A stretch of DNA of 35,896 nucleotides from Verrucomicrobiota bacterium (GCA_003218515.1 QHNT01000061.1:1-35896); one strand, 5' to 3'; positions 1 to 8,251 are shown, counted from the stretch's first letter. Notes: generated by a model from the sequence alone, not told the origin. Numbers and translations: made by a program.

Positions 1-1903
1 AGGCCTGCAACGGGTCCGGGCTGCCGTCGAAGCCGTTGTTGCTGGCCAGCACTCTGCCGCTCGCGTCGAGCAATGTGAGCACCGCGTCGGCCTTGGAGCC
101 GAGAGTCTTGGCGGCGACATCGAACACCAGAGTCTGGCCCGCCTCCGCGTCGAAGTCGAACTGGTCCACGGCGCCGCTTTTGTCGTGCACGCCCCAGAAG
201 GAGGCAGGCAACGCTTCGACAGCATGAACCCGGTTCGTGCCGGACAGATAAACCTGCGGCAAATCGTCCACGTACAGTTTGATTCGGGCGCTCTCGCCGT
301 TCGGGCTGACCGCCGAAAGCTCGTAAGCGCCGCGGGGCAGATCGTTCGGCGTCGTCACGATGACCCCAATCTCACTGGGTCGGGCTTCAACATCTTTCGC
401 CAATTCCACCTTGACTCTGGTGTCGTGTGATTTTACTTCGGTGACGCCCACAAGATTGGCCCCGAGCAATTTGAGGCGAAACTCCTTGCCGCGCTGGATG
501 CCGCGCGGTTCGGTTCGCGATAGTTCCGGTTTGGCCGGCGTCTGCAATTTACCGTTTTGGACGTCGAAAAACGCAACTGTGCCGTCGAGCCGTCCGACGA
601 CAAGCGCTTGGTTGTCCAACACAAATGCCAGCGCCGGCGACCAGTCCGGCTGCTTTTCCAGCGACAGCTTTTCCTTCAGCTCCACTGCATCCCAAAGTTT
701 GACGGTGCGATCGTCGGCTGAGGAAGCGAGCGTTTTACCGTCGGACGCGAAGGCGAGGTTGAGAATGGCGCCCTCGTGGGCGAAACGCGCTTCGAGGAGC
801 GGGTTGGTCGTCTCTGCCGCAGTCTCGCTGATTTGCCAGACGCGGATTCGATTATCCACGCCGCCGGCAACCAGTCGTTTGCCGTCGGGGCTGAAGGCGA
901 CGGCGTATTGTTCCTTGAGCGGCTGGGCAAGCGTGTCGCGCCGTTCGCCCGTCGCGACGTCCCAGAGTTTCACCGTGCGGTCCGCGCTGGCGCTGGCGAG
1001 AATCTTGCCGTCCGGACGGAAAGACAGACCGAACACGGCGCCATTGTGGCCGGAGAGCGTTTTGAGTTCCTCGCCGGTCTCGACGTTCCACAGTTTGATC
1101 TTCTGGTCATAGCTGCCGGTGGCCAGCGTCTTGCCGTCCGGCGAGACCGCCAGGGAGTAGATCGCGTCTTTGTGGCCTTCGAACACGTAGAACAAATTCC
1201 AGTCGTTAAGGTCCCATTGCCGCACTTCACCGAGCCATCCGGCTTCGCCGCCCGCAGCGTACAGGAATTTGCCATCGGGAGAAAAGGTGACGGCGTTCAC
1301 GTTGCCGCGATGCCCATGGAGCGTGCGCACAATCGCGCGCGTCTCGGCCGAGCGCAATTCGACCTCCCCATAGCGGGCGATGGCGATGAGTTTCCGGGCA
1401 GGCTGGTACGCGATTGCGTTGACCGCTTTGCGCGGTGGAATTTTGGGTTCGATCTTCGGCGTGACCAACTCCCTGATTTTCACTTCCGCCGGCGGTTTGG
1501 CTCCGGCGTCAATCCACGCCTTGATGAGCGCGATCTGTTCCGGTTTGAGTTTTTCGCGCTTTTTTCCCGGCGGCATGATCAGTTTCCTGCCGTCCTTTTC
1601 GACCCGGCCCTCGACCAATTTCACCAACAGGCTTTCGTCGCTTTTGCCGGGAACGATCACTGCGCCGCTTTCGCCGCCTTTCATCAGCAATTCGTGCGAT
1701 TCCATGATCAGCTTTCCTTCCGGCTCCGTCGATCCGTGGCAATCCAGGCAATATTCGGTGAAGATCGCGTCAATGGCGGAATAATCCGGCGGTTCGGCGG
1801 ATCCGGCGGCGGGGCTGGCCAGGAGAATGGCGGCGATCGCGAAGGCGACGCGCGTAGAGCAATGGGTTCTTGCGCTCCCCGGAGTTTTTGCACGACGAAT
1901 CAT
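1..1903 (-). CDS. Cytochrome c (PSCyt1-like) / WD40-repeat protein, C-terminus cut by window edge
   Basis: The ORF track misses this gene because it has no stop inside the window. Reading the minus strand from ATG at 1903 stays open to base 1, giving 634 codons. Residues about 20-36 form a signal peptide. A heme-binding CLDCH follows at C52/C55/H56, in the layout of the Planctomycete cytochrome C domain. About six or seven WD40 blades come next, with repeated 'SPDGK' and 'VKLWD' motifs (about residues 190-440). Then comes a beta-rich IPT/pre-peptidase-like region with 'DQFDFDAEAGQTL'. The family is common in Planctomycetes and Verrucomicrobia and is thought to be periplasmic; its substrate is unknown. 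The start ATG overlaps the stop of the upstream PIG-L gene (ATGA), so the two are probably translationally coupled. The long plus-strand ORF 776-1927 is its antisense shadow. Confidence 0.9.
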   Translation of the reverse strand, partial: MIRRAKTPGSARTHCSTRVAFAIAAILLASPAAGSAEPPDYSAIDAIFTEYCLDCHGSTEPEGKLIMESHELLMKGGESGAVIVPGKSDESLLVKLVEGRVEKDGRKLIMPPGKKREKLKPEQIALIKAWIDAGAKPPAEVKIRELVTPKIEPKIPPRKAVNAIAYQPARKLIAIARYGEVELRSAETRAIVRTLHGHRGNVNAVTFSPDGKFLYAAGGEAGWLGEVRQWDLNDWNLFYVFEGHKDAIYSLAVSPDGKTLATGSYDQKIKLWNVETGEELKTLSGHNGAVFGLSFRPDGKILASASADRTVKLWDVATGERRDTLAQPLKEQYAVAFSPDGKRLVAGGVDNRIRVWQISETAAETTNPLLEARFAHEGAILNLAFASDGKTLASSADDRTVKLWDAVELKEKLSLEKQPDWSPALAFVLDNQALVVGRLDGTVAFFDVQNGKLQTPAKPELSRTEPRGIQRGKEFRLKLLGANLVGVTEVKSHDTRVKVELAKDVEARPSEIGVIVTTPNDLPRGAYELSAVSPNGESARIKLYVDDLPQVYLSGTNRVHAVEALPASFWGVHDKSGAVDQFDFDAEAGQTLVFDVAAKTLGSKADAVLTLLDASGRVLASNNGFDGSPDPLQA

Positions 1904-2679
1904 ACCCCGGGCAGCCTGGTAGTGTGACTGTCGCGGCTCAAGTGGACGAAGGCTTCGGCCGCCCCGACACCGGCCTCGCGCCCGCGCCAGTTTGCAATGA
2001 CCTCGTGATGCTGACGCCAGATGCCTTCGCCGTCCTGGCTGACGTGGGCGAACAGCGCGGCCTTCTTCTTTTCGAGCACGGACGTGATGTCCACGTAGGT
2101 GTTGGGCAGAAAACCCTCCGTCTGGCTGCCGCTGTTGACTTCAAAGAAGTAGAGGCGCGGCTTTCGCAGGGCCATCCAGGCGCGGATCGTCAAAAAGCTG
2201 GCCACCTGATGGTCCATGTGCGTGTCAATGGGCCAGTGCGTGAACACCACGTCGGGATTTTCGGCGGAAAGGAGTTTCGTCATCGTGTCCACGTGCGCCT
2301 TGTTCAACTCGGTGGCGCCATCGATCTGGCCAAAGAAAACCGACTTCGCGCCCATGATTTTGCAAGCGGCTTCGCACTCCGCGGAACGAATCCTGGCGGC
2401 TTCATCCAGCGACTTGCCGGAGATACCGCGTTCGCCGCGGGTGAGATAAATGATCGTCACGGAGTGGCCGAGTTGCGCGTAACGCGTCAGCGTTCCGGCG
2501 CAGCCGGACTCAGGATCGTCTGGATGCCCGCCCACACAAACTACCTTGAGCTTGCGTGCCACGCCGGGCTCGCCTTCGGCTGCGGCGAGCGGTAATGCAT
2601 TTGCGGCGAGCATCGCTGGACCAGCGACGGCCAAGGAATGTTTCACAAAACTGCGGCGTGTGAGGTCTTGATCTCGCAT
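1900..2679 (-). CDS. PIG-L/LmbE-family deacetylase with Tat signal
   Basis: This 259-residue protein starts with a twin-arginine signal ('TRRSFVK', residues 8-14, then a hydrophobic stretch), so export to the periplasm is likely. The metal-binding motif of PIG-L N-acetylglucosaminyl deacetylases appears as 'GGHPDD' at residues 50-55, in the 'HPDDPE' variant. The distal 'HMDHQ' supplies the second zinc-ligand histidine. The family removes acetyl groups from GlcNAc-type or other acylated small molecules; the substrate here cannot be told. The gene follows DUF1549/DUF1553 after a spacer with a large inverted repeat. It overlaps the downstream cytochrome/WD40 gene by 4 nt. Its place among DUF1501/DUF1553/WD40 genes suggests a shared surface or periplasmic catabolic role (inference). 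Confidence 0.9.
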   Translation of the reverse strand: MRDQDLTRRSFVKHSLAVAGPAMLAANALPLAAAEGEPGVARKLKVVCVGGHPDDPESGCAGTLTRYAQLGHSVTIIYLTRGERGISGKSLDEAARIRSAECEAACKIMGAKSVFFGQIDGATELNKAHVDTMTKLLSAENPDVVFTHWPIDTHMDHQVASFLTIRAWMALRKPRLYFFEVNSGSQTEGFLPNTYVDITSVLEKKKAALFAHVSQDGEGIWRQHHEVIANWRGREAGVGAAEAFVHLSRDSHTTRLPGV

Positions 2680-3092
2680 ATCACTTGGTCTGGAAAGTGA
2701 AGTTGAAACTCATTTAGCACCTGCTGCCACGCCTCGTCGGCGGGCCTCCGGCTTGGGCTAAGCCGTAAGTAGGCAGTGGAAATAGACGCTCGCCCTCACC
2801 CCGGCCCTCTCCCCCAGGGAGAGGGAGAAGCGGGCGAGCAGTCCGGAACGACCGACCTTTTAGTGGCCCTTCCCAGCGCGGGGATAGTGAATCCCCTCTC
2901 CTGGGGGAGAGGGTCAGGGTGAGGGCGAGCGTTTTTCTCACCGAATCGCTACGGTCAAGTTGCATCTTTTTTAAGGGGCCAGATACCAATCAATGCCGGA
3001 CAGTTCACAAGATAGTCGGGATAATGATGAGATCGCTGGGCTCTTGTGTTACGGGTTGGAAGGCGAGTAACCGCATATCCGCGTAATCTAAC
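2680..3092. other. Intergenic spacer with a long inverted repeat, no gene
   Basis: This spacer of 413 bases lies between the DUF1549/DUF1553 gene and the PIG-L gene. The only ORF (2714-2989, minus) is made of repeat sequence and reads 'LTLTLSPRRG', a spurious translation typical of an interspersed repeat, so it is not called as a gene. A minor hairpin (CGGCTT/AAGCCG) lies near 2750-2765. No promoter or Rho-independent terminator with a T run is convincing. Confidence 0.6.
2786..2932. repeat. Imperfect inverted repeat (about 40-bp arms) of the 'LTLTLSPRRG' type
   Basis: The left arm, 2786-2826 (begins acgctcgccctcacc), is nearly the reverse complement of the right arm, 2893-2932 (ends gggtgagggcgagcgt). 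There are only two or three differences, and the arms enclose a loop of about 66 bases. Repeats of this composition are scattered through many bacterial genomes between genes and give spurious 'LTLTLSPRRG' proteins. This may be a REP/MITE-like element. It sits inside a probable operon, so the folded RNA could separate expression of the genes on either side (inference). Confidence 0.8.
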
Positions 3093-5384
3093 CTAGTGGT
3101 TAAACAAAAATTCTTTGCTGCTGAGCAGCGCCCAATACATGTCCTCGATCAACGGACGTTGTTCGCCTTCTTTGGCGTCCTCAAGCACGTTAAGAATCTT
3201 TTTCTTCTCCCCTGCCGTTGGGAAACGCGATAAGGAACTCAGGTAGGCTTCCTCGATCATTTTTTCCGGCGGGGTTTTGTCGACGAGAAGTTTGGTGATC
3301 TGATTGTCTTTGGCCATGAGCTTCTCGTTGAGCGTGTCGCCGTTGGCAATGTGGAGCATCTGGGCGACGTTGGGTTCGGCGGCGCGTTCGCATTCGCAGG
3401 TCTTCTCGCGGTCGGGCCGGCCAAAGGTTTTCAGGAAATAGGAAGCGATCTTTGTGTCGGGAAGCTGGATGGCGCGAAAGCCGATCGGATACTTCTCGCC
3501 AAGGCCGCGGTTCTCGTTGCGCAGATCGGTCCGGAACTCGGTCGGCATGCCGGTCACTTGTGAGTAGGCATCGAGCAGCACTTCCGCCATGAGCCGGCGC
3601 GGATAGTAACGGGCGTAGAAGCGCGAGTCCGTCGCGTTCCCCGGCAGCGGCGAACTGCTGCGTTGATAGGTCTCCGACTGGAGAATGGCGCGCATGAGCG
3701 ATTTGAGGTCGAACTTTTGGTCGGCCAGATACTTCGCGGCGGCAGAGAGAAGTTTTTCGTTGCTGGCCGGATTGGTTGCGCGCAGGTCATCCACCGGGTC
3801 CACGATTCCAACGCCGAAAAAATTTGCCCAGATGCGGTTCACGATCGAGCGGCCGAAGTACGCATTATTGGGCGAGGTGAGCCAGTCGGCCAGAGCTTCG
3901 CGACGATCCTGCGGGTCATCGAATGGAAGCGGATTGCCGTCGAGCGGAGCGGGCGGTTGTCGTTTGCCGGTGAGGGGCTGGACGATGTCGCCGCTGTTCG
4001 AAACGAAAATAATGTCATCGCCATCGTTCGCTCCGGTTTTGGCGCGGACGCGGGCGAACAGGTTGGCGAATTTGTAATACTGTTTGTTGGTCCATTTCTC
4101 CATCGGATGGTTGTGGCATTTGGCGCAATTGACGGACATGCCAAGGAACGCCTGGCTCGTCGTCTCGGCCATCAGGCGCGGGTCTTCGTGCAGGACGTAA
4201 AAATTAGCGGCGCCATTTTCGAGCGTGCTGCCCTGGGCGGTCAGGATTTTTCGGACGAAGACATCCCAGGGCGTGTTGGCGGCGACGTTGTTCCGAATCC
4301 AGTTGTAATAGGACCACATCGCCGGCGCTTTCAGCTTTTTGCTTTGAACCAGCAGCAGGTCGGACCATTTGTAGGTCCAGTAATCAACGAACTCGGGCCG
4401 TTGCAGCAGCGATTCGATGAGTTGGTCGCGTTTCTGTAGCCGCCGAGGTGAGGAGGCGGATTCATTGTCCGGTGGTTTGTTCCCCCTCCTTGCGTCGGGG
4501 GCTACGCCCTCGGCCAGGAACGCGCGGACCTCGCCGGCGGTCGGCAACACGCCGAGGGTGTCGAGAAACGCGCGCCGGATAAATTCCTCGTCGCTGCAAC
4601 GCGGGGAAGGCGGCAAATTGAGGCTTTGCAGTTTCTCGATCGCGAGTTCGTCAATGAAGTTCCGTTTCGGCGCTTTGGCGAAAGCCGCGGGCGAGACTTT
4701 GTTCGTGTAAGGAATCGTGACCGATGCAATCGCGATCCGGCTCAGATACCACGCCGTGATCGCGCCTTCACCGTTGCCGACCACTTGCACCTTGCCGTTG
4801 TCGTCGACCTGCGCGACCGACGCATTCGCGGCCGAGTATTTGGCCCAGCGCGTAACGTCCTCGCTGTGGCCGTCGCTGAACCAGGCGTGGACGATGAGTT
4901 GCTGGCCGGCTGCCGGTTTGAGAACTAAATGTTCCGGCAGGATTTCGATCCGCTCAATGCGCGGATCGTCTGAGTTCGGTCCGGGCGCCCCGGCGGCGAT
5001 CCATTCGGCCAGGACGCGATATTCCAGCGAGCCGACGTCGAAACGCTTGCCGCCTTTGTGCGGAAGTGTGGTTGTCGGTTTGAGGAGGAGCAAGCTGCGC
5101 CCGGGATCGGCTGGGATGATCCGGCGTCCGAGTGCGTTGCGTGTCAGCGTGAGGTAATCGCCTTCGTCGTCATAGCCGCGGAGTGAAAGTTTGAATCCGT
5201 TTTGTCCCGCGGCGGCGCCGTGGCACGCTCCGGAACTGCAACCCATTTTGGCGAGCACCGGCTGGACGTGATTGCGGAAGGTGATGTTTGTGATTGTGAG
5301 CGCGGTGGTTGATTCGGTCGTCCTGCCGGGAAGAGCAAGAAGGAGGCTGCCCGCGAAACACGCTAAAGGACGCGAAAAGCTCAT
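3093..5384 (-). CDS. DUF1549/DUF1553 (PSCyt2/PSD1) cytochrome-type protein with Ig-like domain
   Basis: This 763-residue protein has a signal peptide (about residues 1-24). An N-terminal cytochrome-like segment has 'CSSGACHG' (CX4CH, near residue 50). A bacterial Ig-like (BIG2) stretch follows near residues 165-230. The DUF1549 domain has 'FIRRAFLDTLGVLPT' and the heme motif 'NCAKCHNHPMEKW'. The C-terminal DUF1553 domain has 'RSIVNRIWANFFGVG' and ends 'SSKEFLFNH', the usual end of the family. It is a marker family of Planctomycetes and Verrucomicrobia, probably exported; the reaction is unknown. It lies just downstream of the DUF1501 gene, its habitual partner. Residues about 293-316 come from a 70-bp palindromic element and interrupt the usual 'FLA...KR..LI..LL.RPE' stretch, but the frame is kept. 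Confidence 0.93.
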   Translation of the reverse strand: MSFSRPLACFAGSLLLALPGRTTESTTALTITNITFRNHVQPVLAKMGCSSGACHGAAAGQNGFKLSLRGYDDEGDYLTLTRNALGRRIIPADPGRSLLLLKPTTTLPHKGGKRFDVGSLEYRVLAEWIAAGAPGPNSDDPRIERIEILPEHLVLKPAAGQQLIVHAWFSDGHSEDVTRWAKYSAANASVAQVDDNGKVQVVGNGEGAITAWYLSRIAIASVTIPYTNKVSPAAFAKAPKRNFIDELAIEKLQSLNLPPSPRCSDEEFIRRAFLDTLGVLPTAGEVRAFLAEGVAPDARRGNKPPDNESASSPRRLQKRDQLIESLLQRPEFVDYWTYKWSDLLLVQSKKLKAPAMWSYYNWIRNNVAANTPWDVFVRKILTAQGSTLENGAANFYVLHEDPRLMAETTSQAFLGMSVNCAKCHNHPMEKWTNKQYYKFANLFARVRAKTGANDGDDIIFVSNSGDIVQPLTGKRQPPAPLDGNPLPFDDPQDRREALADWLTSPNNAYFGRSIVNRIWANFFGVGIVDPVDDLRATNPASNEKLLSAAAKYLADQKFDLKSLMRAILQSETYQRSSSPLPGNATDSRFYARYYPRRLMAEVLLDAYSQVTGMPTEFRTDLRNENRGLGEKYPIGFRAIQLPDTKIASYFLKTFGRPDREKTCECERAAEPNVAQMLHIANGDTLNEKLMAKDNQITKLLVDKTPPEKMIEEAYLSSLSRFPTAGEKKKILNVLEDAKEGEQRPLIEDMYWALLSSKEFLFNH
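4436..4505. repeat. 70-bp palindromic element inserted in frame in the DUF1549 gene
   Basis: The left end, 4436-4459, begins gtagccgccgaggtgagg. The right end, 4482-4505, finishes tgcgtcgggggctac. The right end is an imperfect reverse complement of the left. In the minus-strand protein the element encodes a hydrophilic, Pro/Ser/Arg-rich run of about 23 residues ('NKPPDNESASSPRRLQ') exactly where the family normally has a short loop. This is the look of a small palindromic repeat tolerated within a coding region, like the Rickettsia palindromic elements in principle; no relation to those is claimed. Confidence 0.7.
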
Positions 5385-5486
5385 AACGTGAAAGAATCGG
5401 GGATCGTGTAGCTCTTTTCTTTGTGGATCAGGTCGGACACATTGGGTCTGAGTTTTTTAGCGTCCTTTAGCGTGATTCGCGGGTCT

Positions 5487-6863
5487 TCAAAACAATTCTT
5501 TGATCGGTTGCGTGCCGTAGTTCACGAGCGGGAAGGGACGTCCGTTCGGGCCAGGCAACTCGGTGGTCAGATCAAGGCCGAGGCTGTGGTAGATGGTTGC
5601 CACCACCTCCGCAGGAGAAACGGGACGCTCGACCGGATAAGCGCCGATCTCATCGCTCTTGCCGACGACACGACCACCTTTCACGCCGCCACCGGCGAAA
5701 TAGACCGTCCAGCATTGCGGCCAATGATCGCGCCCGCCGGCCGGATTGATCTTCGGCGTGCGACCGAACTCGGCGAGGTTGCAGACCAGGGTGTTGTCGA
5801 GCATGCCGCGCTGAGAGAGGTCTTCAATCAACGCGCTGTAACCCGCGTCGTACATCGGCGCGACGATCTCCCTCATGCCCTGGATGGACGTGAACGGTTT
5901 CGAGCCGTGAACGTCCCAGGTGATTTCGTCGAAGACGGTGATGAAGGTGTTGATCGTGACGAAGCGCACGCCGGCTTCAATCAAACGCCGCGCGAGCAGG
6001 CAACATTGTCCAAACCGGGTCAGCCCGTAACGTGCGCGGACTTTCTCCGGCTCCTTCGTCAGGTCGAACGCCTCACGCGCTTTCGCGCTCGTCATCAGCC
6101 GGTACGCCGCGGCAAAACTGGAATCCATCAATTGGGCGTTCGGACTGGCCTCAAAGTTTCTCACTGTTTGATCCACGATGTCTCGCAATTCCTTCCGACG
6201 TTGCAATCGCACCTCGCCGATTTCGCTCGGCGGCAGCAAATCGGGCACCTTGAAATCCTTCTTCGAAGGGTCGGCGTTGAGCACGAACGGGTCAAAACCT
6301 TTGCCGAGGAAACCGGCGTCCTGACCATGCGGGAGGTTGCCGCCGGTTGGTCCCATCGGTTCGGGCAAAACAACGTGGGCGGGCAGTTCGTTGCGCCGGC
6401 CTTTGAGGTACTCGAGCGCACAACCGGCGTGCGGCGTGTTGACTCCGCCCGTAAAGAGCCGTCCGGTTTGCATCATCTGATGACCGGTGTCATGCACCGC
6501 CGCGGCCGTGTGATAACAGGTGCGGACCAGCGAGAACTTGTCCGCAATCTTCGCGTGCAGCGGGAAAATCTCGGAGATCTGGATGTCGGGATTATTGGTC
6601 CTGATCGGTTTGAACGGCCCGCGGATCTCGCGCGCCGCGTCGGGTTTCATGTCCCAGGTGTCCAATTGGCTCGGCGCGCCCAGATTGAAGATCAGAATCA
6701 CCGATTTCCGGTCATTCCCCTGGGCGACTGCGCCTTGGGCCTGAAGCGCGGTGAGGTCGGAGAGCGTGAAGCCGAGGGCGCCCAGCATGCCGACCTGCAG
6801 GAAGTCGCGTCGCGTGATGCCGTCACAGGTGGTAATGGAGCCTTTGCCGGAGACTTTGAGCAT
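5487..6863 (-). CDS. DUF1501 family protein with Tat signal
   Basis: This 458-residue protein has an N-terminal twin-arginine motif ('GITRRDFLQVG', near residues 16-26) and a hydrophobic segment typical of DUF1501 proteins. The core 'LGAPSQLDTWDMKPDA' and 'GRTPKINPAGGRDHWP' are family hallmarks related to the alkaline-phosphatase/sulfatase fold. The C-terminal 'GRPFPLV' fits the usual family end. DUF1501 genes nearly always accompany DUF1549/DUF1553 genes in Planctomycetes and Verrucomicrobia. Here it is the first gene of the minus-strand group, with 102 bases to the next gene. It probably acts in the periplasm; the substrate is unknown. The 540-residue plus-strand ORF opposite it is a shadow. 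Confidence 0.93.
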   Translation of the reverse strand: MLKVSGKGSITTCDGITRRDFLQVGMLGALGFTLSDLTALQAQGAVAQGNDRKSVILIFNLGAPSQLDTWDMKPDAAREIRGPFKPIRTNNPDIQISEIFPLHAKIADKFSLVRTCYHTAAAVHDTGHQMMQTGRLFTGGVNTPHAGCALEYLKGRRNELPAHVVLPEPMGPTGGNLPHGQDAGFLGKGFDPFVLNADPSKKDFKVPDLLPPSEIGEVRLQRRKELRDIVDQTVRNFEASPNAQLMDSSFAAAYRLMTSAKAREAFDLTKEPEKVRARYGLTRFGQCCLLARRLIEAGVRFVTINTFITVFDEITWDVHGSKPFTSIQGMREIVAPMYDAGYSALIEDLSQRGMLDNTLVCNLAEFGRTPKINPAGGRDHWPQCWTVYFAGGGVKGGRVVGKSDEIGAYPVERPVSPAEVVATIYHSLGLDLTTELPGPNGRPFPLVNYGTQPIKELF

Positions 6864-7186
6864 AACCGCAAGACTTTCTATAACACGGGGTCCACGCAGG
6901 CTAAACTAAGTCTTTGCCGAGTCGCCGACAATAGACAAAATCACCCAAAAATGCGACATGGCCCTCTGCGGCGTGCATCTCGAAGATTGGCGGACCGCAC
7001 TGGCCGCTGCCGAAAGGGCGTTAGAAATTCAGCCGACGGCTGAGTCCAACCTGTAGATTGTCCGACTCGCAAAGATCAAATTGAGAGGAGAATAACGATT
7101 AAAATGTTGATGAAGCCAATAGAATCCGTATGCTGCGCTGATCGAAGCCGCGCCGCGAAGGTCTGGGGAACGCCCAAGAGCCGGCG
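6864..7186. other. Divergent intergenic region
   Basis: This stretch of 323 bases separates the minus-strand DUF1501 group from the plus-strand polysaccharide locus, so promoters for both should lie here. I could not identify convincing -35/-10 boxes. A 13-bp perfect palindrome (CAGCCGACGGCTG, 7030-7042) lies near the middle, without a T run. It also holds a TPR-like coding remnant and a short possible leader ORF (7104-7190), whose stop overlaps the ATG at 7187 as ATGA. Its only Shine-Dalgarno-like run (AGGAG) is 13 bases upstream, which is too far. Confidence 0.5.
6910..7056 (+). pseudogene. Possible TPR-domain remnant (C-terminal fragment)
   Basis: The frame is open from 6910 to the TAG at 7054-7056, with an internal ATG at 6958. 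The peptide ends 'DWRTALAAAERALEIQPT', which fits the consensus of a tetratricopeptide helix pair (W..AL..AERALEI.P). No signal, start context or remaining domain is present, so this would be the tail of a lost gene. The match is short and may be chance. Confidence 0.25.
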
Positions 7187-7864
7187 ATGAAAACAATGAA
7201 AATCCATTCAACTGGCATCGCCCTGGCCAAGGAATGCCTGGAAGGAAATACCCGATTGAACTGGCTAAAGCCGCTGGCAAGGCTCTCAGCCCTCGTTTGG
7301 GTTGTGGTCGTTCCACTCTCAGGTTGCCGGACGGAAACGCGCCTTTATGATACAGAGTTGGTTCCTTACAGGTCGGTCAAGCTCAGAGAAGGCGATGTGT
7401 TATCGATCTCTTTTCCGGGTTCACCCAATCTCAACGTAACTGCCCAACCCATTCGTCGCGACGGCACAATTAGTCTGCCGTTGGTCAACGAGGTGGCGGC
7501 AGCGGGGAAAACGCCGGCGGAGTTGGAAACAGAACTGCTCAAGCTCTACGAAAAACAGATTGAGTTGAAACAGATTTCCGTAACAGTGCAATCGTCTGCT
7601 TATCCGGTCTTTGTGACCGGATCTGTGGTGCATCCTGGAAAGATTCAGGTTGATCGGCCCATTACAGATCTCGAGGCGATTATGGAGGCGGGAGGATTCG
7701 ATCCTCTCAAAGCGAATATGCGAAGCGTGGTTATCCTCCGGTACGAAGACGGTCAACTGAAGCACTATATACGGAACCTCAAACGCATACTCGAAGGAAA
7801 AAGCAGCCGGCTTTTGTACCTGAGACCTTCCGACATCGTGTATGTGCCGGAAAAGACGTTCTGA
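7187..7864 (+). CDS. Wza-like polysaccharide export lipoprotein (Poly_export + SLBB)
   Basis: This is a 225-residue outer-membrane export protein. A hydrophobic stretch (residues 32-44) leads to a lipobox 'LSGC' with Cys47. The Poly_export domain follows ('LREGDVLSISFPGSPNLN', 'IRRDGTISLPLV'). Then comes one SLBB-type segment ('VFVTGSVVHPGKIQV', 'EAIMEAGGFD'), ending 'LRPSDIVYVPEKTF'. It lacks the C-terminal helix region of long Wza proteins, as is common outside Proteobacteria. The first ATG puts 46 residues before the lipid cysteine, which is long. A TTG at 7256 with an AAGGA run 9 bases upstream gives a more usual 23-residue signal and may be the true start. It is the first gene of the exopolysaccharide locus. 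Confidence 0.92.
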   Translation: MKTMKIHSTGIALAKECLEGNTRLNWLKPLARLSALVWVVVVPLSGCRTETRLYDTELVPYRSVKLREGDVLSISFPGSPNLNVTAQPIRRDGTISLPLVNEVAAAGKTPAELETELLKLYEKQIELKQISVTVQSSAYPVFVTGSVVHPGKIQVDRPITDLEAIMEAGGFDPLKANMRSVVILRYEDGQLKHYIRNLKRILEGKSSRLLYLRPSDIVYVPEKTF

Positions 7865-8251
7865 GTTCAGCGACGATGCGTTTGGTAGTTCGTTCGGAGT
7901 CGGACCGCAGCTTCATTCGCGACGCAGGCGTTTATTTTTCAGGGAGGGCAATCAACCAACCGAGAGGGCTGCCACAACTATTGGCAAGCGTTATTGTTAT
8001 GAAAAATCTGTCGCTTCCATCCGGGCCACAAACGAACTTTGAAGTGCAAGTGCATTGCATAATCAATTCAAACCAATGCTCAATGAGTCGATGGATGTGA
8101 AAGAGGATCACATTTGTTGCTGAGAATCAAGGGGTTGATAATTTTATTCAGGGCTGGTACGGAAGGAGCTAAATGGGTTTTCATAGTTTTTGCCGAAGAG
8201 CGTTCAAGCATCCTCGTGAAAGACGTTTTGGAATTTGTTTGGGAAGAAAAT
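7865..8251. other. Spacer between export lipoprotein and sugar transferase genes
   Basis: These 387 bases hold no recognisable gene. The ORFs 7842-8042 and 7876-8100 have no family features. The ORF-track start of the next gene at 8114 is a TTG and adds 46 residues with no family match, so this stretch is treated as leader or decayed sequence. No terminator with a T run was seen. Confidence 0.45.

Noticed and set aside
776-1927. 383-residue plus-strand ORF
   Set aside because: It is antisense to the cytochrome/WD40 gene, whose own frame is open to the window edge and shows heme and WD40 motifs.
2714-2989. 91-residue minus-strand ORF with 'LTLTLSPRRG'
   Set aside because: It is a translation of the intergenic inverted repeat, not a protein gene.
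3663-4439. 258-residue plus-strand ORF
   Set aside because: It is antisense to the DUF1549/DUF1553 gene.
7030-7042. 13-bp perfect palindrome CAGCCGACGGCTG
   Set aside because: It is too short and lacks a T run; it also lies inside the TPR-like remnant, so a regulatory role is not supported.
5421-7043. 540-residue plus-strand ORF
   Set aside because: It lies antisense to the clear DUF1501 gene, has no family motif and is rich in Arg and Val as expected for a shadow frame.
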